Positions 33,173-42,086 of a stretch of 64,000 bases of DNA are shown here, piece by piece. The stretch is from Microbacterium cremeum (lineage in GTDB: Bacteria > Actinomycetota > Actinomycetes > Actinomycetales > Microbacteriaceae). The stretch spans positions 3,410,001 to 3,474,000 of the forward strand of contig NZ_CP063812.1 of assembly GCF_015277855.1 (NCBI RefSeq). Direction: 5' to 3'. The notes under the pieces are model-generated. The model was not told the DNA's origin and made no database searches. It was given only the letters and a program-made list of their open reading frames with translations. Position numbers and translations under genes: made by a program. Position 1 is the first letter of the stretch. Each line of letters opens with the position of its first letter.

Positions 33173-33408
33173 TGTCCCTCGAAAAGAGTCGGCCGATGAC
33201 AACGGCGTCGTCGGCCGATGCGACCGGATCCGCGGTCAGCTGTCGTGAACGCGTGCCAGGTGCACCTGGAGTGTTGCGCGCGGCAGTCGCCCCATCCCCC
33301 ATACGGGCATGGCCGCGGGTCCCTGGGGCGGCGCGCGCAGCGCGCAGAGACGTCGTTCGGCTCCGACGTCCAGGAGACCGCGTTCACGGAAGGGGCCGCG
33401 CATGGTGA
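33172..33408 (+). CDS. Doubtful small ORF between two glycosyltransferase genes
   Basis: This 78-codon frame starts at an ATG that overlaps the transferase stop (TGATG) and runs seven bases into the next gene. The product is Arg/Ala/Pro-rich with no domain, and codon choice is less G/C-biased than in real genes nearby. Its only support is position; the 229-base gap may instead be a degraded gene or untranslated spacer. Confidence 0.22.
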   Translation: MSLEKSRPMTTASSADATGSAVSCRERVPGAPGVLRAAVAPSPIRAWPRVPGAARAARRDVVRLRRPGDRVHGRGRAW

Positions 33409-34265
33409 GCATCGTCATCGCCGCACACAATGAGGAGGCGGTCATCGGGTCGTGTCTGGAAGCACTCCGACGCGCGACCGGGCCAGACGCCGAGATCATC
33501 GTCAGCGCCAACGGGTGCATCGATCGCACGGCAGAGATCGCGCGCGACCACGGGGCCATCGTCGTCGACCGCAGCACGCCCGGCAAGCCGGAAGCACTCA
33601 ACGCCGGCGACGAGCACGCGACCGGTTTCCCGAGGGTGTACCTGGACGCGGACATCCGCGTACCCGCCCACGGGGTGGCCCGGCTCGAACGGCTCCTCGA
33701 AGGGGGCGCCCTTGCCGCCGTGCCGCGCCGGAGGGTGGAGACATCCGGTCGACCGCTCGCCGTCCGGGCGTACTTCGCGATCAACGGGCGCCTCCCCGCC
33801 TTTCGGGACGGCCTGTTCGGCCGCGGGATGATCGCGCTCTCCGAGACCGGTCGCAGGCGGTTCGGCCAGTTCCCCTCGTTGACGGCGGACGACCTGTTCC
33901 TGGACGCGCAGTTCTCGTCGGCCGAGAAGGCGGAGGCCGACGATGTGGTGGTCGTCGTCGAGGCGCCACGAACGACGAGGGCGCTCGTGAACCGGCTCGT
34001 CCGCGTGCGTCGCGGCAATGCCGAGATGCGGTCGGCGGCGGCGACCGGCGCAGTCTCCGGCGCGGTTCGGGAGTCCGATAGATGGGCGTGGCTGCGCGAG
34101 GTGGTCTTGCCGCATCCGCATCTGGCCTTCGCCGCGGTGGCCTACCTGATGATCACGCTGACCGCCGCCCTGCGTGCACGCGGCACTCGTCGCGGAGAAG
34201 GTTCGTGGGGGCGCGATGAAAGCACGCGCGTCGCGCACACGACGTGGATCGAGACGGCGCGGTGA
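33402..34265 (+). CDS. Glycosyltransferase family 2
   Basis: This 287-residue GT-A fold enzyme begins VSIVIAAHNEEAVIGSCLEA, with the DxD motif in YLDADIRV (about residues 82-89) and a later DDLFLDAQF in the place of the catalytic acidic residue. A hydrophobic stretch near the C-terminus (FAAVAYLMITLTAALRA) may anchor it to the membrane. It is predicted to add a sugar to the lipid-linked repeat unit. GGAAGGGG precedes the ATG, and the stop overlaps the following deacetylase start as GTGA. Confidence 0.9.
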   Translation: MVSIVIAAHNEEAVIGSCLEALRRATGPDAEIIVSANGCIDRTAEIARDHGAIVVDRSTPGKPEALNAGDEHATGFPRVYLDADIRVPAHGVARLERLLEGGALAAVPRRRVETSGRPLAVRAYFAINGRLPAFRDGLFGRGMIALSETGRRRFGQFPSLTADDLFLDAQFSSAEKAEADDVVVVVEAPRTTRALVNRLVRVRRGNAEMRSAAATGAVSGAVRESDRWAWLREVVLPHPHLAFAAVAYLMITLTAALRARGTRRGEGSWGRDESTRVAHTTWIETAR

Positions 34266-34915
34266 TCGTCAATCTCTGCTTCCACGGGGTGGGTGTCTGC
34301 GCGCGGGAGCGCGAACCCGGCGAGGCCGCGTACTGGACGGGCCGCGATGTCTTCCTGAGCGTGCTCGACGTGGTCGCACCGCTCGGCGACGTCGGAATCA
34401 GCTTCGACGACGGCAACCGATCCGATGTCTACCTCGCGCTTCCGTCGCTTCGCGAGCGCGGGCTCCACGCGACGTTCTTCCCACTCGCAGGCCGCCTGGA
34501 CGATCCAGCGAGCGTCGACCCCGAGGACCTGCGCGAGCTGCGCGCCGAAGGGATGTCGATCGGTTCGCACGGGTGGGCGCACACGACGTGGCGTGGCCTG
34601 AGCGACGCCGAAGCCCGCCGAGAGCTGTTCGACGCGCGCATCGTTCTCGAGGAGGCGAGCGGCGGGGAGATCACGGAAGCGGCGTGCCCGCTCGGCGGCT
34701 ACGACCGCTCGACGTTGCGGCGCCTCAAGGCGGCGGGGTACCGCGCCGTGTACTCCAGCGACCGGTTCCCGGCCCGGCGGAGCGCATGGCTGCGGGCGCG
34801 CTACAGCGTCCGCTCCGCCGACACGGTGGAGTCCGTCACGCACATCCTGCGGCATCGTCCGGGAATCGAGGAGATGAGGAACGTCGCGGCCAGCGCCGTC
34901 AAGCGGATGAGGTAG
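34262..34915 (+). CDS. NodB-type polysaccharide deacetylase
   Basis: This 217-residue cytoplasmic deacetylase-fold protein has motif 1 ISFDDGN (metal-binding Asp pair) and motif 2 IGSHGWAHTTW (metal-binding His pair). It has no signal peptide, so it probably removes an acyl group from a lipid-linked or nucleotide-linked sugar during repeat synthesis. GTG 34262 overlaps the preceding stop as GTGA; an in-frame GTG at 34244 is possible. It differs from the extracytoplasmic deacetylase at 30208. Confidence 0.87.
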   Translation: MIVNLCFHGVGVCAREREPGEAAYWTGRDVFLSVLDVVAPLGDVGISFDDGNRSDVYLALPSLRERGLHATFFPLAGRLDDPASVDPEDLRELRAEGMSIGSHGWAHTTWRGLSDAEARRELFDARIVLEEASGGEITEAACPLGGYDRSTLRRLKAAGYRAVYSSDRFPARRSAWLRARYSVRSADTVESVTHILRHRPGIEEMRNVAASAVKRMR

Positions 34916-34989
34916 CCGTCCGCACACGCGGGTCGGCCAGGAGCGAGGCATCCCTTCGGGGGCGCCGGATCGCAGTCTGGGGATGCGAT

Positions 34990-35688
34990 ATGGATGGAGA
35001 AGAGAAGACCCTGACCGAGGGCAGACCCGAGAGGATCACGCCGGACGGTGAGGAGCGCGGAGGCCACACGCGCGCGCTGCGGTGGGTGCTGTGGGCAGTC
35101 GGGGCGGCCGTGGTCGCCGGACTGGCGATCGCCCTCTGGGGGTTCACGGCGGACGGCGACGCCGGCGCACCCGGCGCGTCCGGCGCACCCGGCGCCGTCG
35201 ACGCCACGACCGCTCCGACCCCGCGCCCGACTCGGGGGCCGCTGCCCGGCGCGGAACCCACGACGGGCAGCGAAGTGCAGGCGCCCGACGCGACTGCGCC
35301 GTCCGCCGATCGGCTACCCGCGCTGTCGACTCCCTCCCCGCTGGTGAGCGCACCGCTTCCGGACTCGGGTTCGGCCTCCGGCGAACTCGTAGACGGATTC
35401 CCGACCGGTGTGATGGCGCCTGCGCCGCCCTCTGAAGTACTGCAGAGCTCCATCGCGACCGAGGGCGACACGATGCAGGTGACGTTGCAGGCCCGCACCG
35501 ACGCGACACCGGACGAGGTGAGCCAGCACTACCGTGCCGTGTGGAGCGGTCTCGGACTGGCTGCGACCGGTTCGAGCGACGGAGCCGATACCTCGTACTC
35601 GGACGCGTTGTCGTCATTGACGCTCGCTTTCACGTCCTCCGGCACCGGCACCGTGTACACCGTGTACGGCGTCTTCCGCCTGAGCTGA
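34990..35688 (+). CDS. Single-pass membrane protein with Pro/Ala/Thr linker, unknown function
   Basis: This 232-residue protein has a short charged N-terminus, one membrane helix at about residues 31-50 (WVLWAVGAAVVAGLAIALWG), a long disordered Gly/Ala/Pro/Thr region, and a small C-terminal domain (about 150-232; VTLQARTDATPDEVSQHYRA) ending in TVYTVYGVFRLS. The last domain should be outside the cell. Its place in the polysaccharide operon suggests a role in export or assembly; no family was recognised. Confidence 0.72.
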   Translation: MDGEEKTLTEGRPERITPDGEERGGHTRALRWVLWAVGAAVVAGLAIALWGFTADGDAGAPGASGAPGAVDATTAPTPRPTRGPLPGAEPTTGSEVQAPDATAPSADRLPALSTPSPLVSAPLPDSGSASGELVDGFPTGVMAPAPPSEVLQSSIATEGDTMQVTLQARTDATPDEVSQHYRAVWSGLGLAATGSSDGADTSYSDALSSLTLAFTSSGTGTVYTVYGVFRLS

Positions 35689-35696
35689 GGCACGCG

Positions 35697-37049
35697 GTGT
35701 ACCTCTCGTTCTCCAACTCGCCGGAATCCGGAGCCGAGACCCGCGTCCCGCCGCGAGCGCCGCGCGGGGTGCGGACGGTCTCGTCGACAGTGGTCACGCT
35801 CGGCATCGTCTCTCTGCTCACCGACATCTCGTCCGAGTCGGTCGCCGCCATCCTGCCGCTCTACGTCACGGGTGTGCTCGGCCTGTCGACGATCGCCTTC
35901 GGCTTCCTCGACGGCCTCTACCAAGGCACGAGCGCACTCATCCGCATCGCCGGCGGTTACGCCGCCGACCGGTACGACAGGCCCAAGTGGGTCGCGTTCG
36001 CGGGCTACGCGCTCGCTGCGGTGGCGCGCGTCGGACTGCTGTTCGCGACGGGATTCGCAGCGATCGCCGCGGTCGTCACCGCCGATCGCATCGGCAAGGG
36101 CCTGCGCACGGCGCCGCGGGATGCCCTCATCACCGCCGTGTCCGAGCCGGGGAGGCTCGGCAGGTCCTTCGGCGTGCACCGGACGCTCGACAACATCGGC
36201 GCGGCGATCGGCCCGCTGATCGCGTTCTTCATACTGTTGGTGATCCCCGACGGCTTTCACATCGTGTTCGTCGCGTCCCTGGCCTTCGCCCTCGTCGGCG
36301 TGCTCATCCTCGGGCTGGTGGTGCCGAACGTCCGAGCAGGAGCACGCGAAGAGACGACCGGAACGGATGCCGCCACGTCGGTCCTGCGGAGCCGGAAGAG
36401 GTGGAACTGGTCCGCCGTGGCCAGCGGCCCCCTGCGCCGCGTCCTCGCCGCGGCCGGGATCCTCGGCCTGCTCACCATCGGAGACGGCTTCATCTACTTG
36501 ACGCTCCAATCGCGCAGCGATTTCGCCGCGCAATGGTTCCCGCTCCTCTACGTCGGCACGAATGTCGCCTTCCTGGCGTTCGCCATCCCCCTCGGAAGAC
36601 TGTCAGATCGCGTGGGACGTGCACGCGTCTTCGTGCTGGGCCATCTCTCACTGCTCGGCGCGTACGTGATCGCCGCCGTGCCGATCGCCGACGCCGCCGC
36701 GACGATCCTGTGCCTGATCATGCTGGGCGGCTTCTACGCCTCGACGGACGGCGTGCTGGCGGCCCTGGCGAGCCAGTTGACGTCGCCCGAGACGCGAGCC
36801 ACCGGCATCGCCGCCGCGCAGACCGTCGTGGCCGTCACACGCTTCCTCTCCGCGACGGCGTTCGGCGTCCTCTGGTACCTCACCGGGGCCGAGGCGGCGA
36901 TGCTCCTGGTCGCCGCCCTGCTGGCCGTCGCGATTCCGGTCTGCGCGCTGATGCTCCGCCCGTATCTGTCGGTCACACGTCCGCTGAGGGCCTCGGCCGG
37001 TGTCGGCGCCACCGCCGAGGCCGAGCACACGGAGGTCTCCGGCCCGTGA
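35697..37049 (+). CDS. MFS transporter
   Basis: This 450-residue protein has twelve predicted helices and MFS marks: GGYAADRYDRPKWVAFAG resembles the loop 2-3 motif and IPLGRLSDRVGRARVFVLG its second-half repeat. GTG 35697 is chosen because GAGG stands six bases upstream; the longer frame overlaps the previous gene. MFS proteins are unusual in Wzx/Wzy loci. This one could export an intermediate or take up a precursor. Its stop overlaps the next gene's start as GTGA. Confidence 0.85.
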   Translation: MYLSFSNSPESGAETRVPPRAPRGVRTVSSTVVTLGIVSLLTDISSESVAAILPLYVTGVLGLSTIAFGFLDGLYQGTSALIRIAGGYAADRYDRPKWVAFAGYALAAVARVGLLFATGFAAIAAVVTADRIGKGLRTAPRDALITAVSEPGRLGRSFGVHRTLDNIGAAIGPLIAFFILLVIPDGFHIVFVASLAFALVGVLILGLVVPNVRAGAREETTGTDAATSVLRSRKRWNWSAVASGPLRRVLAAAGILGLLTIGDGFIYLTLQSRSDFAAQWFPLLYVGTNVAFLAFAIPLGRLSDRVGRARVFVLGHLSLLGAYVIAAVPIADAAATILCLIMLGGFYASTDGVLAALASQLTSPETRATGIAAAQTVVAVTRFLSATAFGVLWYLTGAEAAMLLVAALLAVAIPVCALMLRPYLSVTRPLRASAGVGATAEAEHTEVSGP

Positions 37050-38068
37050 ACAGTCGCCAGAAGTGGATCCTCGTCGCCGCAGCGTCCGTCGTGGCACTCG
37101 GCGCGACCACCGTCGCCGGCGTCGCGGCCTGGCAACAGCACCGGCTCCGCCAGGACGCGCCCAGCGCAGCAACCGGGGCCGTGTCCGCGACACGGCCATC
37201 GGGCGATCGAGTGGTCTTCCGCAACACGGCGCTCGGCGAGGGCTACGGAATGGTCGCGAGCGTGCCCCTCGAGGATCCGGCCGGCCCGAGGTCCCTCACC
37301 GAAGTGGCGTGCGATCGGGTCGACGCGATCGAGGACGAGTTCTCGTGCCTGCGGACCGAGCGGGGGATCGTCCCGTCGTACTCGGCGTCGCTGTACACCA
37401 ACGACGGCGCGGTCGTCCTCACCTGGGCGCTTCCCGGCATCCCCAGCAGAACCCGGATGTCGGACGCCGGCACGCGGATCGCGACCACGTCGTTCGTGAC
37501 CGGGCACTCGTACGCGACGAGCGGGTTTTCGACCACGACGAAGATCCACGACGTTCTCGGCGGTGATTTCGGGGACTTGGAGGAGTGGACGTTCATCGTC
37601 GGTGGCTCGACGAGCGCCCCGGTCGACCGCAACTTCTGGGGGGTGACCTTCATCGACGAGACGACCTTCTACGCGACCGCCGGTCTGACGGGTTCTGGCA
37701 GGACCTACCTGGTCAAGGGCGACATTCCCGCGCGCACCCTCCTGACCGTCGCCGAGGACATCGAATGCCCGTCGCTCTCCCCCGACGGCACCCGCATCGC
37801 CTTCAAACGCGTGACCGCCGGGTCCGGACCGTCCGCACATCGGACGCCGGCGATCCTCGACCTGACGACCGGAGAGGTGACCGTGCTGCCCGAGACCCGC
37901 CCTCTCGACGATCAGATCGAATGGCTCGACGACAGCACGATCCTGTACGGGATGCCGCGAGCAGATGACCCCGGCCAGAGCGACGTGTGGGCACTCGAGA
38001 CCGATGGGTCGGGGGCGCCTGAGCTTTTCATCGAGCACGCATGGTCGCCGTCGGTGGTGCGGCCATGA
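37046..38068 (+). CDS. Exported TolB/WD40-like beta-propeller protein
   Basis: This 340-residue protein has an N-terminal membrane anchor or signal (KWILVAAASVVALGATTVAG). The remainder is beta-rich with TolB-like blade motifs, clearest in IECPSLSPDGTRIAFKRV and IEWLDDSTILYGMP, ending DVWALETDGSGAPELFIEHA. It should be outside the membrane. Such propellers often mediate contacts; here it is coupled to the MFS gene before it (GTGA) and to a glycosyltransferase after it (ATGA), which argues for a part in surface-glycan handling. Confidence 0.8.
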   Translation: MNSRQKWILVAAASVVALGATTVAGVAAWQQHRLRQDAPSAATGAVSATRPSGDRVVFRNTALGEGYGMVASVPLEDPAGPRSLTEVACDRVDAIEDEFSCLRTERGIVPSYSASLYTNDGAVVLTWALPGIPSRTRMSDAGTRIATTSFVTGHSYATSGFSTTTKIHDVLGGDFGDLEEWTFIVGGSTSAPVDRNFWGVTFIDETTFYATAGLTGSGRTYLVKGDIPARTLLTVAEDIECPSLSPDGTRIAFKRVTAGSGPSAHRTPAILDLTTGEVTVLPETRPLDDQIEWLDDSTILYGMPRADDPGQSDVWALETDGSGAPELFIEHAWSPSVVRP

Positions 38069-39063
38069 AGAAGTCAGACGGTGGATCTTCGACGACCGGT
38101 CGCTTCATCGGTCCCGGCGAGCCTGTCGACATCGCGGTGATCGTCGTGACGTACCGCAGCGCCGCCCACATCGAGCGCCTGATCCCATCGCTGCGCCGCG
38201 AGGCCGGCACGCATCGAATGCGCGTCGTCGTCGCCGACAACGACTCCCCGGACGGGACTCTCGAGGTCGCGCGGGCGCATCGCGATGTCGTCGCGATGCC
38301 GACGGGCGGGAACCTTGGCTACGCGGGCGGCATCAACGTCGCCATGGCGGCCGTCGGCGACGCCGACGCGATCCTCGTCCTCAATCCCGACATGGTCGTG
38401 GTTCCGGGCGCGATCGCAGCGATGCGCGCGCGGCTCTCGCAGCCCGGAGTGGGCATCGTCGTGCCGACGATCCTCGACGGCGAAGGCGCGCGGACGCGGT
38501 CGCTGCGGCGCGAGCCGAGCGTGATGCGCTCCGTCGGCGACGCGGTCTTCGGCGGTCGCTTCCATCGACGACCGGGGGTCTTCGCCGAGACGGTACTCCG
38601 GTCGGCGGAGTACACGACCGCGCATCGAGTCGACTGGGCGACCGGGGCGGCATTGCTCATCTCGCGGGAGACAGCCGGGGCGGTGGGCGACTGGGACGAA
38701 CGGTACTTCCTCTACTCGGAGGAGACGGACTACTTCCGTCGCGCCCGCGAAGCGGGATATGCGGCGTGGTTCGAGCCCACGGCGGTCGTACGTCATTCGG
38801 AGGGTGGGTCGGGCGTATCCGTCGACCTGGACCGGCTGCTCGCCGTCAACCGCATCAGGTACTACGCGAAACACCACGGCCGCTTCGCCACGACGACGTT
38901 CCTCGGCGTGGCCGTGCTGAACCACCTCGTACGATCGGCGGATCCAGGTCACCGGGCGATCCTTCGCACCGTCGCTACTCCGCATTCGTGGTCGGCCCTT
39001 CCGAGAGCATCCCGCACTCCTGCCCCCCGCGTGGCACGCGAAGCCGAGGGGACCCCGGCATGA
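38065..39063 (+). CDS. Glycosyltransferase family 2, rhamnosyltransferase-like
   Basis: This 332-residue GT-A enzyme has VIVVTYRSAAHIERLIPSL at the start, the nucleotide-binding NPD in ILVLNPDMVVV (about residues 110-120), WATGAALLISRE, and the catalytic region YFLYSEETDYFRRAREAGY. This set matches WbbL-like rhamnosyltransferases, although the donor cannot be fixed from sequence alone. It overlaps its neighbours at both ends by ATGA. Confidence 0.9.
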   Translation: MKKSDGGSSTTGRFIGPGEPVDIAVIVVTYRSAAHIERLIPSLRREAGTHRMRVVVADNDSPDGTLEVARAHRDVVAMPTGGNLGYAGGINVAMAAVGDADAILVLNPDMVVVPGAIAAMRARLSQPGVGIVVPTILDGEGARTRSLRREPSVMRSVGDAVFGGRFHRRPGVFAETVLRSAEYTTAHRVDWATGAALLISRETAGAVGDWDERYFLYSEETDYFRRAREAGYAAWFEPTAVVRHSEGGSGVSVDLDRLLAVNRIRYYAKHHGRFATTTFLGVAVLNHLVRSADPGHRAILRTVATPHSWSALPRASRTPAPRVAREAEGTPA

Positions 39064-39959
39064 GTCTCGCCATCGTCACCACCAGCCACAAGCCGGACTT
39101 CCCGTCCTTCCTGCGATTGCACGCCTCGGTGCTCGAGCACACTGATCCGTCGACGCTGCACATCGTCGCTGTGCCGGAGATCGATGTTCCGCTGTTCGAG
39201 TCGATCGGGTCGAGGCGCCTGCGGGTGGTGAGCGAGCGGGACACGCTGCCGCGACGGTTCGTCTCTGTGACGAGGCTGACGAGGATTCCCCGCATCCCGC
39301 GCGGATTCCGCATCGCAGCGCTGAACATCACCCGTCCGTGGCCCCCCATCCGGGGATGGATCCTGCAGCAGATGGTCAAGCTCGCGGTCGTCTCCCAGCT
39401 GGAGGTCGATGTGGCGCTCATCATCGACTCCGACGTGCTCCTGGTGCGCCGAGTGGAAGAGTCGATGTTCCGGGATCCCGACGGCGTGGTGCGGCTCTAC
39501 CGGCTGCCGGACGGGATCACCCCGGACATGACGCGCCACCTCGCACAACGGGCGAAGGCGCTCCAGCTGCTGGATCTCCCCGGGGGCGAGGCATGCTCTC
39601 CGGACTACATCGCCGGCATCGTGAGCTGGGATCCGTCCCTCGTGCGGCGGATGCTCGCCAGACTGGAGACGACGACGGGGCGGCCGTGGCAGGACTGCGT
39701 GGGACAGAGCCTCGACTTCTCGGAGTTCATCACGTACGGCACTTACGTGATGCTGCTGGCCGACGCCGACCGGCGCGCCTTCCTCGGTGATCGCAGCCTC
39801 AGCCACAGTCACTGGGGACCGACTCCGCTGACGATGGATGCCGCCAGGCGGTTCGTCGACATGCTGGCGCCGGAGGACCTCGCCATCCACGTCCAGTCGA
39901 ACACCTCGACCGAGGAATCCGTGCTCCGCTACATAGCCGCAGAGGTCGCACGCAGATGA
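39060..39959 (+). CDS. DUF6492-family glycosyltransferase-like protein
   Basis: This 299-residue protein starts MSLAIVTTSHKPDFPSFLRL and has an acidic pair in ALIIDSDVLLVRRVEE (about residues 117-133) where GT-A enzymes keep the DxD. Later marks are YIAGIVSWDPSLVRRML and YGTYVMLL. I assign it to the DUF6492 group of putative glycosyltransferases. It is the last gene of the rightward block and is convergent with the polymerase, 19 bases apart. The longer frame to 37965 is a shadow. Confidence 0.78.
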   Translation: MSLAIVTTSHKPDFPSFLRLHASVLEHTDPSTLHIVAVPEIDVPLFESIGSRRLRVVSERDTLPRRFVSVTRLTRIPRIPRGFRIAALNITRPWPPIRGWILQQMVKLAVVSQLEVDVALIIDSDVLLVRRVEESMFRDPDGVVRLYRLPDGITPDMTRHLAQRAKALQLLDLPGGEACSPDYIAGIVSWDPSLVRRMLARLETTTGRPWQDCVGQSLDFSEFITYGTYVMLLADADRRAFLGDRSLSHSHWGPTPLTMDAARRFVDMLAPEDLAIHVQSNTSTEESVLRYIAAEVARR

Positions 39960-39978
39960 CCGCCCGCGTGTCGAGCGA

Positions 39979-41406
39979 TCATTCGCGCGACGGTTCCTGC
40001 TGACTCTTGACGGGCTCCGCCGGTTCCGCCAGCGTGGGCAGGCTCGATCTCGGAATGACTTCGAGATTCCGGATGTCGTGGGCCACAGCCGTCCGCACGG
40101 CGGCACAGAGTCCCACGAGGACGAAGAGGAATCCCGCGGCGATCGGGAAGGCGAGGCCGTCGAAGAAGGCGAAGACCACGGCGATCGTGAGCACCGACGC
40201 CGCGAGCGCATGACCGACGAGCTGCGCGTCAGGCGCCCGCGATTGCTGCCGAGCATTCCACGCGCTCCACATCGCGGACGCGAGCATGGCGCCGAAGGCG
40301 GCGACACCGAGCACGCCCAGATCGATCGCCAGCTGCGCCCACTGGTTGTCGAGGATGTAGTAGCGCGGTAAGAAGATGCCGAAGCCGATGCCGTACAGGG
40401 GCGACACCGAGACGAACTCGGGGAGGCGGTCCAGTGCGCCGGCGCGCGACAGGGTGCTACCGTCCTCGGCGATACCCGTGAAGAGACCGATGGTCGAACC
40501 GGCGAGCCCCGGCACCGCCGCCACGAGGGCGGCAGCGACGACGACACCGCCTCCGATGACCGGCCACCGGTACTGTCTCGGCACCGCGGGGATCATCGCG
40601 ACGACCGCGATGACGAACCCGATGATGGCCGAGCGGGAGACGCCGGTCAGAGCAACCAGGACGAGTAGTGCGGTGACGACCCACCACCACACTCCGGACC
40701 CTTTCGCGAGTGTCCACCGAAAGCCGCGCGAGAGTGCGGCTGCGATACACAGCGGCACCGCGGCGTTGAGCACGGTGGAGAACTCGAGCGGGTGCGTCGC
40801 GGTTCCCGCGGAGCGGGTGATGCCGAAGCGCTCGACGGTGCCGCCGTCGCCGTGCGTGACCCCGGGGACCGACCCCCAGAAGTCGAGCAACGACGAGCCG
40901 GTGACTGCCTGCAGCAGACCGAGCAGCGCGAGGAGGGCGGCGCCGATGCAGACCCGACGCAGAAGGCGCGTGACGTCGTACATGGTGCGGATGCCGTCGA
41001 CGATCACGAGGAGCACTCCTCCCCACGAGACGAGGCGCAAGATCGACGTGATCAGCGGACTCACCTGATCCGCGGGCTGTCCGCGGAGGAGGGCGGCGGC
41101 GAAGCTCACGAGTGCGATGACGAGCAGCACGACGAACGCGATCCGCACCGGCTGCCAGACGGGCGGGACGTCCACGCTGCGCCACTGCAGGCGCGAGAGC
41201 GCCCAGTAGGCGAAGAGGACGAGTCCCCAGAGCATGGCCGGGCGGCCGAAGCTCCCGAGGCTGCTGATGGTCACGTTGGACGGGATGCCCAGAAGAAGCA
41301 CGAGATACACGGTGATCAGGCTGACGGCATCCCATCCGAACCTGCCCGCGAGGCCGCGGTGCGACGCCGCCGAGACAGGACTCAAGCCGGGCCGGAGCGC
41401 CGTCAC
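39979..41406 (-). CDS. O-antigen polymerase/ligase-like membrane protein (Wzy_C)
   Basis: This 475-residue protein has about 11-12 hydrophobic helices and a large outside loop around residues 190-230. The segment LVALTGVSRSAIIGFVIAV carries the SRSA mark of Wzy_C-type polymerases and ligases. It is predicted to polymerise lipid-linked repeats on the outer face, working with the flippase at 53708-55318 and the Wzz-like proteins just upstream. GTG 41406 overlaps the preceding stop as GTGA. Confidence 0.85.
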   Translation of the reverse strand: MTALRPGLSPVSAASHRGLAGRFGWDAVSLITVYLVLLLGIPSNVTISSLGSFGRPAMLWGLVLFAYWALSRLQWRSVDVPPVWQPVRIAFVVLLVIALVSFAAALLRGQPADQVSPLITSILRLVSWGGVLLVIVDGIRTMYDVTRLLRRVCIGAALLALLGLLQAVTGSSLLDFWGSVPGVTHGDGGTVERFGITRSAGTATHPLEFSTVLNAAVPLCIAAALSRGFRWTLAKGSGVWWWVVTALLVLVALTGVSRSAIIGFVIAVVAMIPAVPRQYRWPVIGGGVVVAAALVAAVPGLAGSTIGLFTGIAEDGSTLSRAGALDRLPEFVSVSPLYGIGFGIFLPRYYILDNQWAQLAIDLGVLGVAAFGAMLASAMWSAWNARQQSRAPDAQLVGHALAASVLTIAVVFAFFDGLAFPIAAGFLFVLVGLCAAVRTAVAHDIRNLEVIPRSSLPTLAEPAEPVKSQQEPSRE

Positions 41407-42086
41407 TGCTCTTCGAGCTCCGCGTCGGAGTCCGGCGACGTCTGCCGCTGCGGTCCCTCGGCAGCGGGCTCGTCCGCCGTCACCCCCCGTCTCCGGCGCT
41501 TCGCAAGCCCGTCGACGAGCGCGGCCAGCGCGAGGGCGACCACCGCGACCGCGACACCCGCTCCCGCAGCGGCGACGGTGCGCGTACGCTGCCGCAGAGT
41601 GCTCTCCGTGTCGACGGCGAGGGTGATCAGCGACATCCTGTCCCGGTCGGGGATGTTCTCCGAGTTCTGTATCTGCTCGAGCGTGGTGACCGTGCGATCC
41701 ATCATCGTCGCCAGCAGCTCCGCGGCCGACTCGTCGTCGCCCGTCGTCACGGTGATCCTGACGACCGGCGCCGACCCTGCTCCGCGGTCGACGACGACTT
41801 CGGAGCCGGGAAACCTGTCGAGCACCGCACCCTGCACGTTCTCGCCGCTGACCGACTGAACGATGACGTCGGCCGGGATGGAGAGCCCACCGAGGAAGAG
41901 AAAGGGATTGGTCGCACCCTCGGGGAGCGATGCCGGGCCCGGCAGCAGCATCTGCGTGCCGGCGCGCTCGTACTCAGGGCCCACGGCGTTCCATACACCC
42001 GCGACCGTCGCTACCGCGAGCAGAAGACCGGGGATCGCGATGTACCAACGCCTCCGCAGCCTCCAGAGCAGATCAGCGGGTTTCAT
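41403..42086 (-). CDS. Wzz-like chain-length/co-polymerase protein
   Basis: This 227-residue protein has a membrane helix at about residues 16-35 (IAIPGLLLAVATVAGVW), an outside domain, and a second helix at about 173-195 (VAAAGAGVAVAVVALALAAL), followed by a basic, then acidic cytoplasmic tail. Two helices flanking an extracytoplasmic domain is the polysaccharide co-polymerase layout. No tyrosine-kinase domain is attached. It overlaps the second such protein by 14 bases and the polymerase by GTGA. Confidence 0.75.
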   Translation of the reverse strand: MKPADLLWRLRRRWYIAIPGLLLAVATVAGVWNAVGPEYERAGTQMLLPGPASLPEGATNPFLFLGGLSIPADVIVQSVSGENVQGAVLDRFPGSEVVVDRGAGSAPVVRITVTTGDDESAAELLATMMDRTVTTLEQIQNSENIPDRDRMSLITLAVDTESTLRQRTRTVAAAGAGVAVAVVALALAALVDGLAKRRRRGVTADEPAAEGPQRQTSPDSDAELEEQ

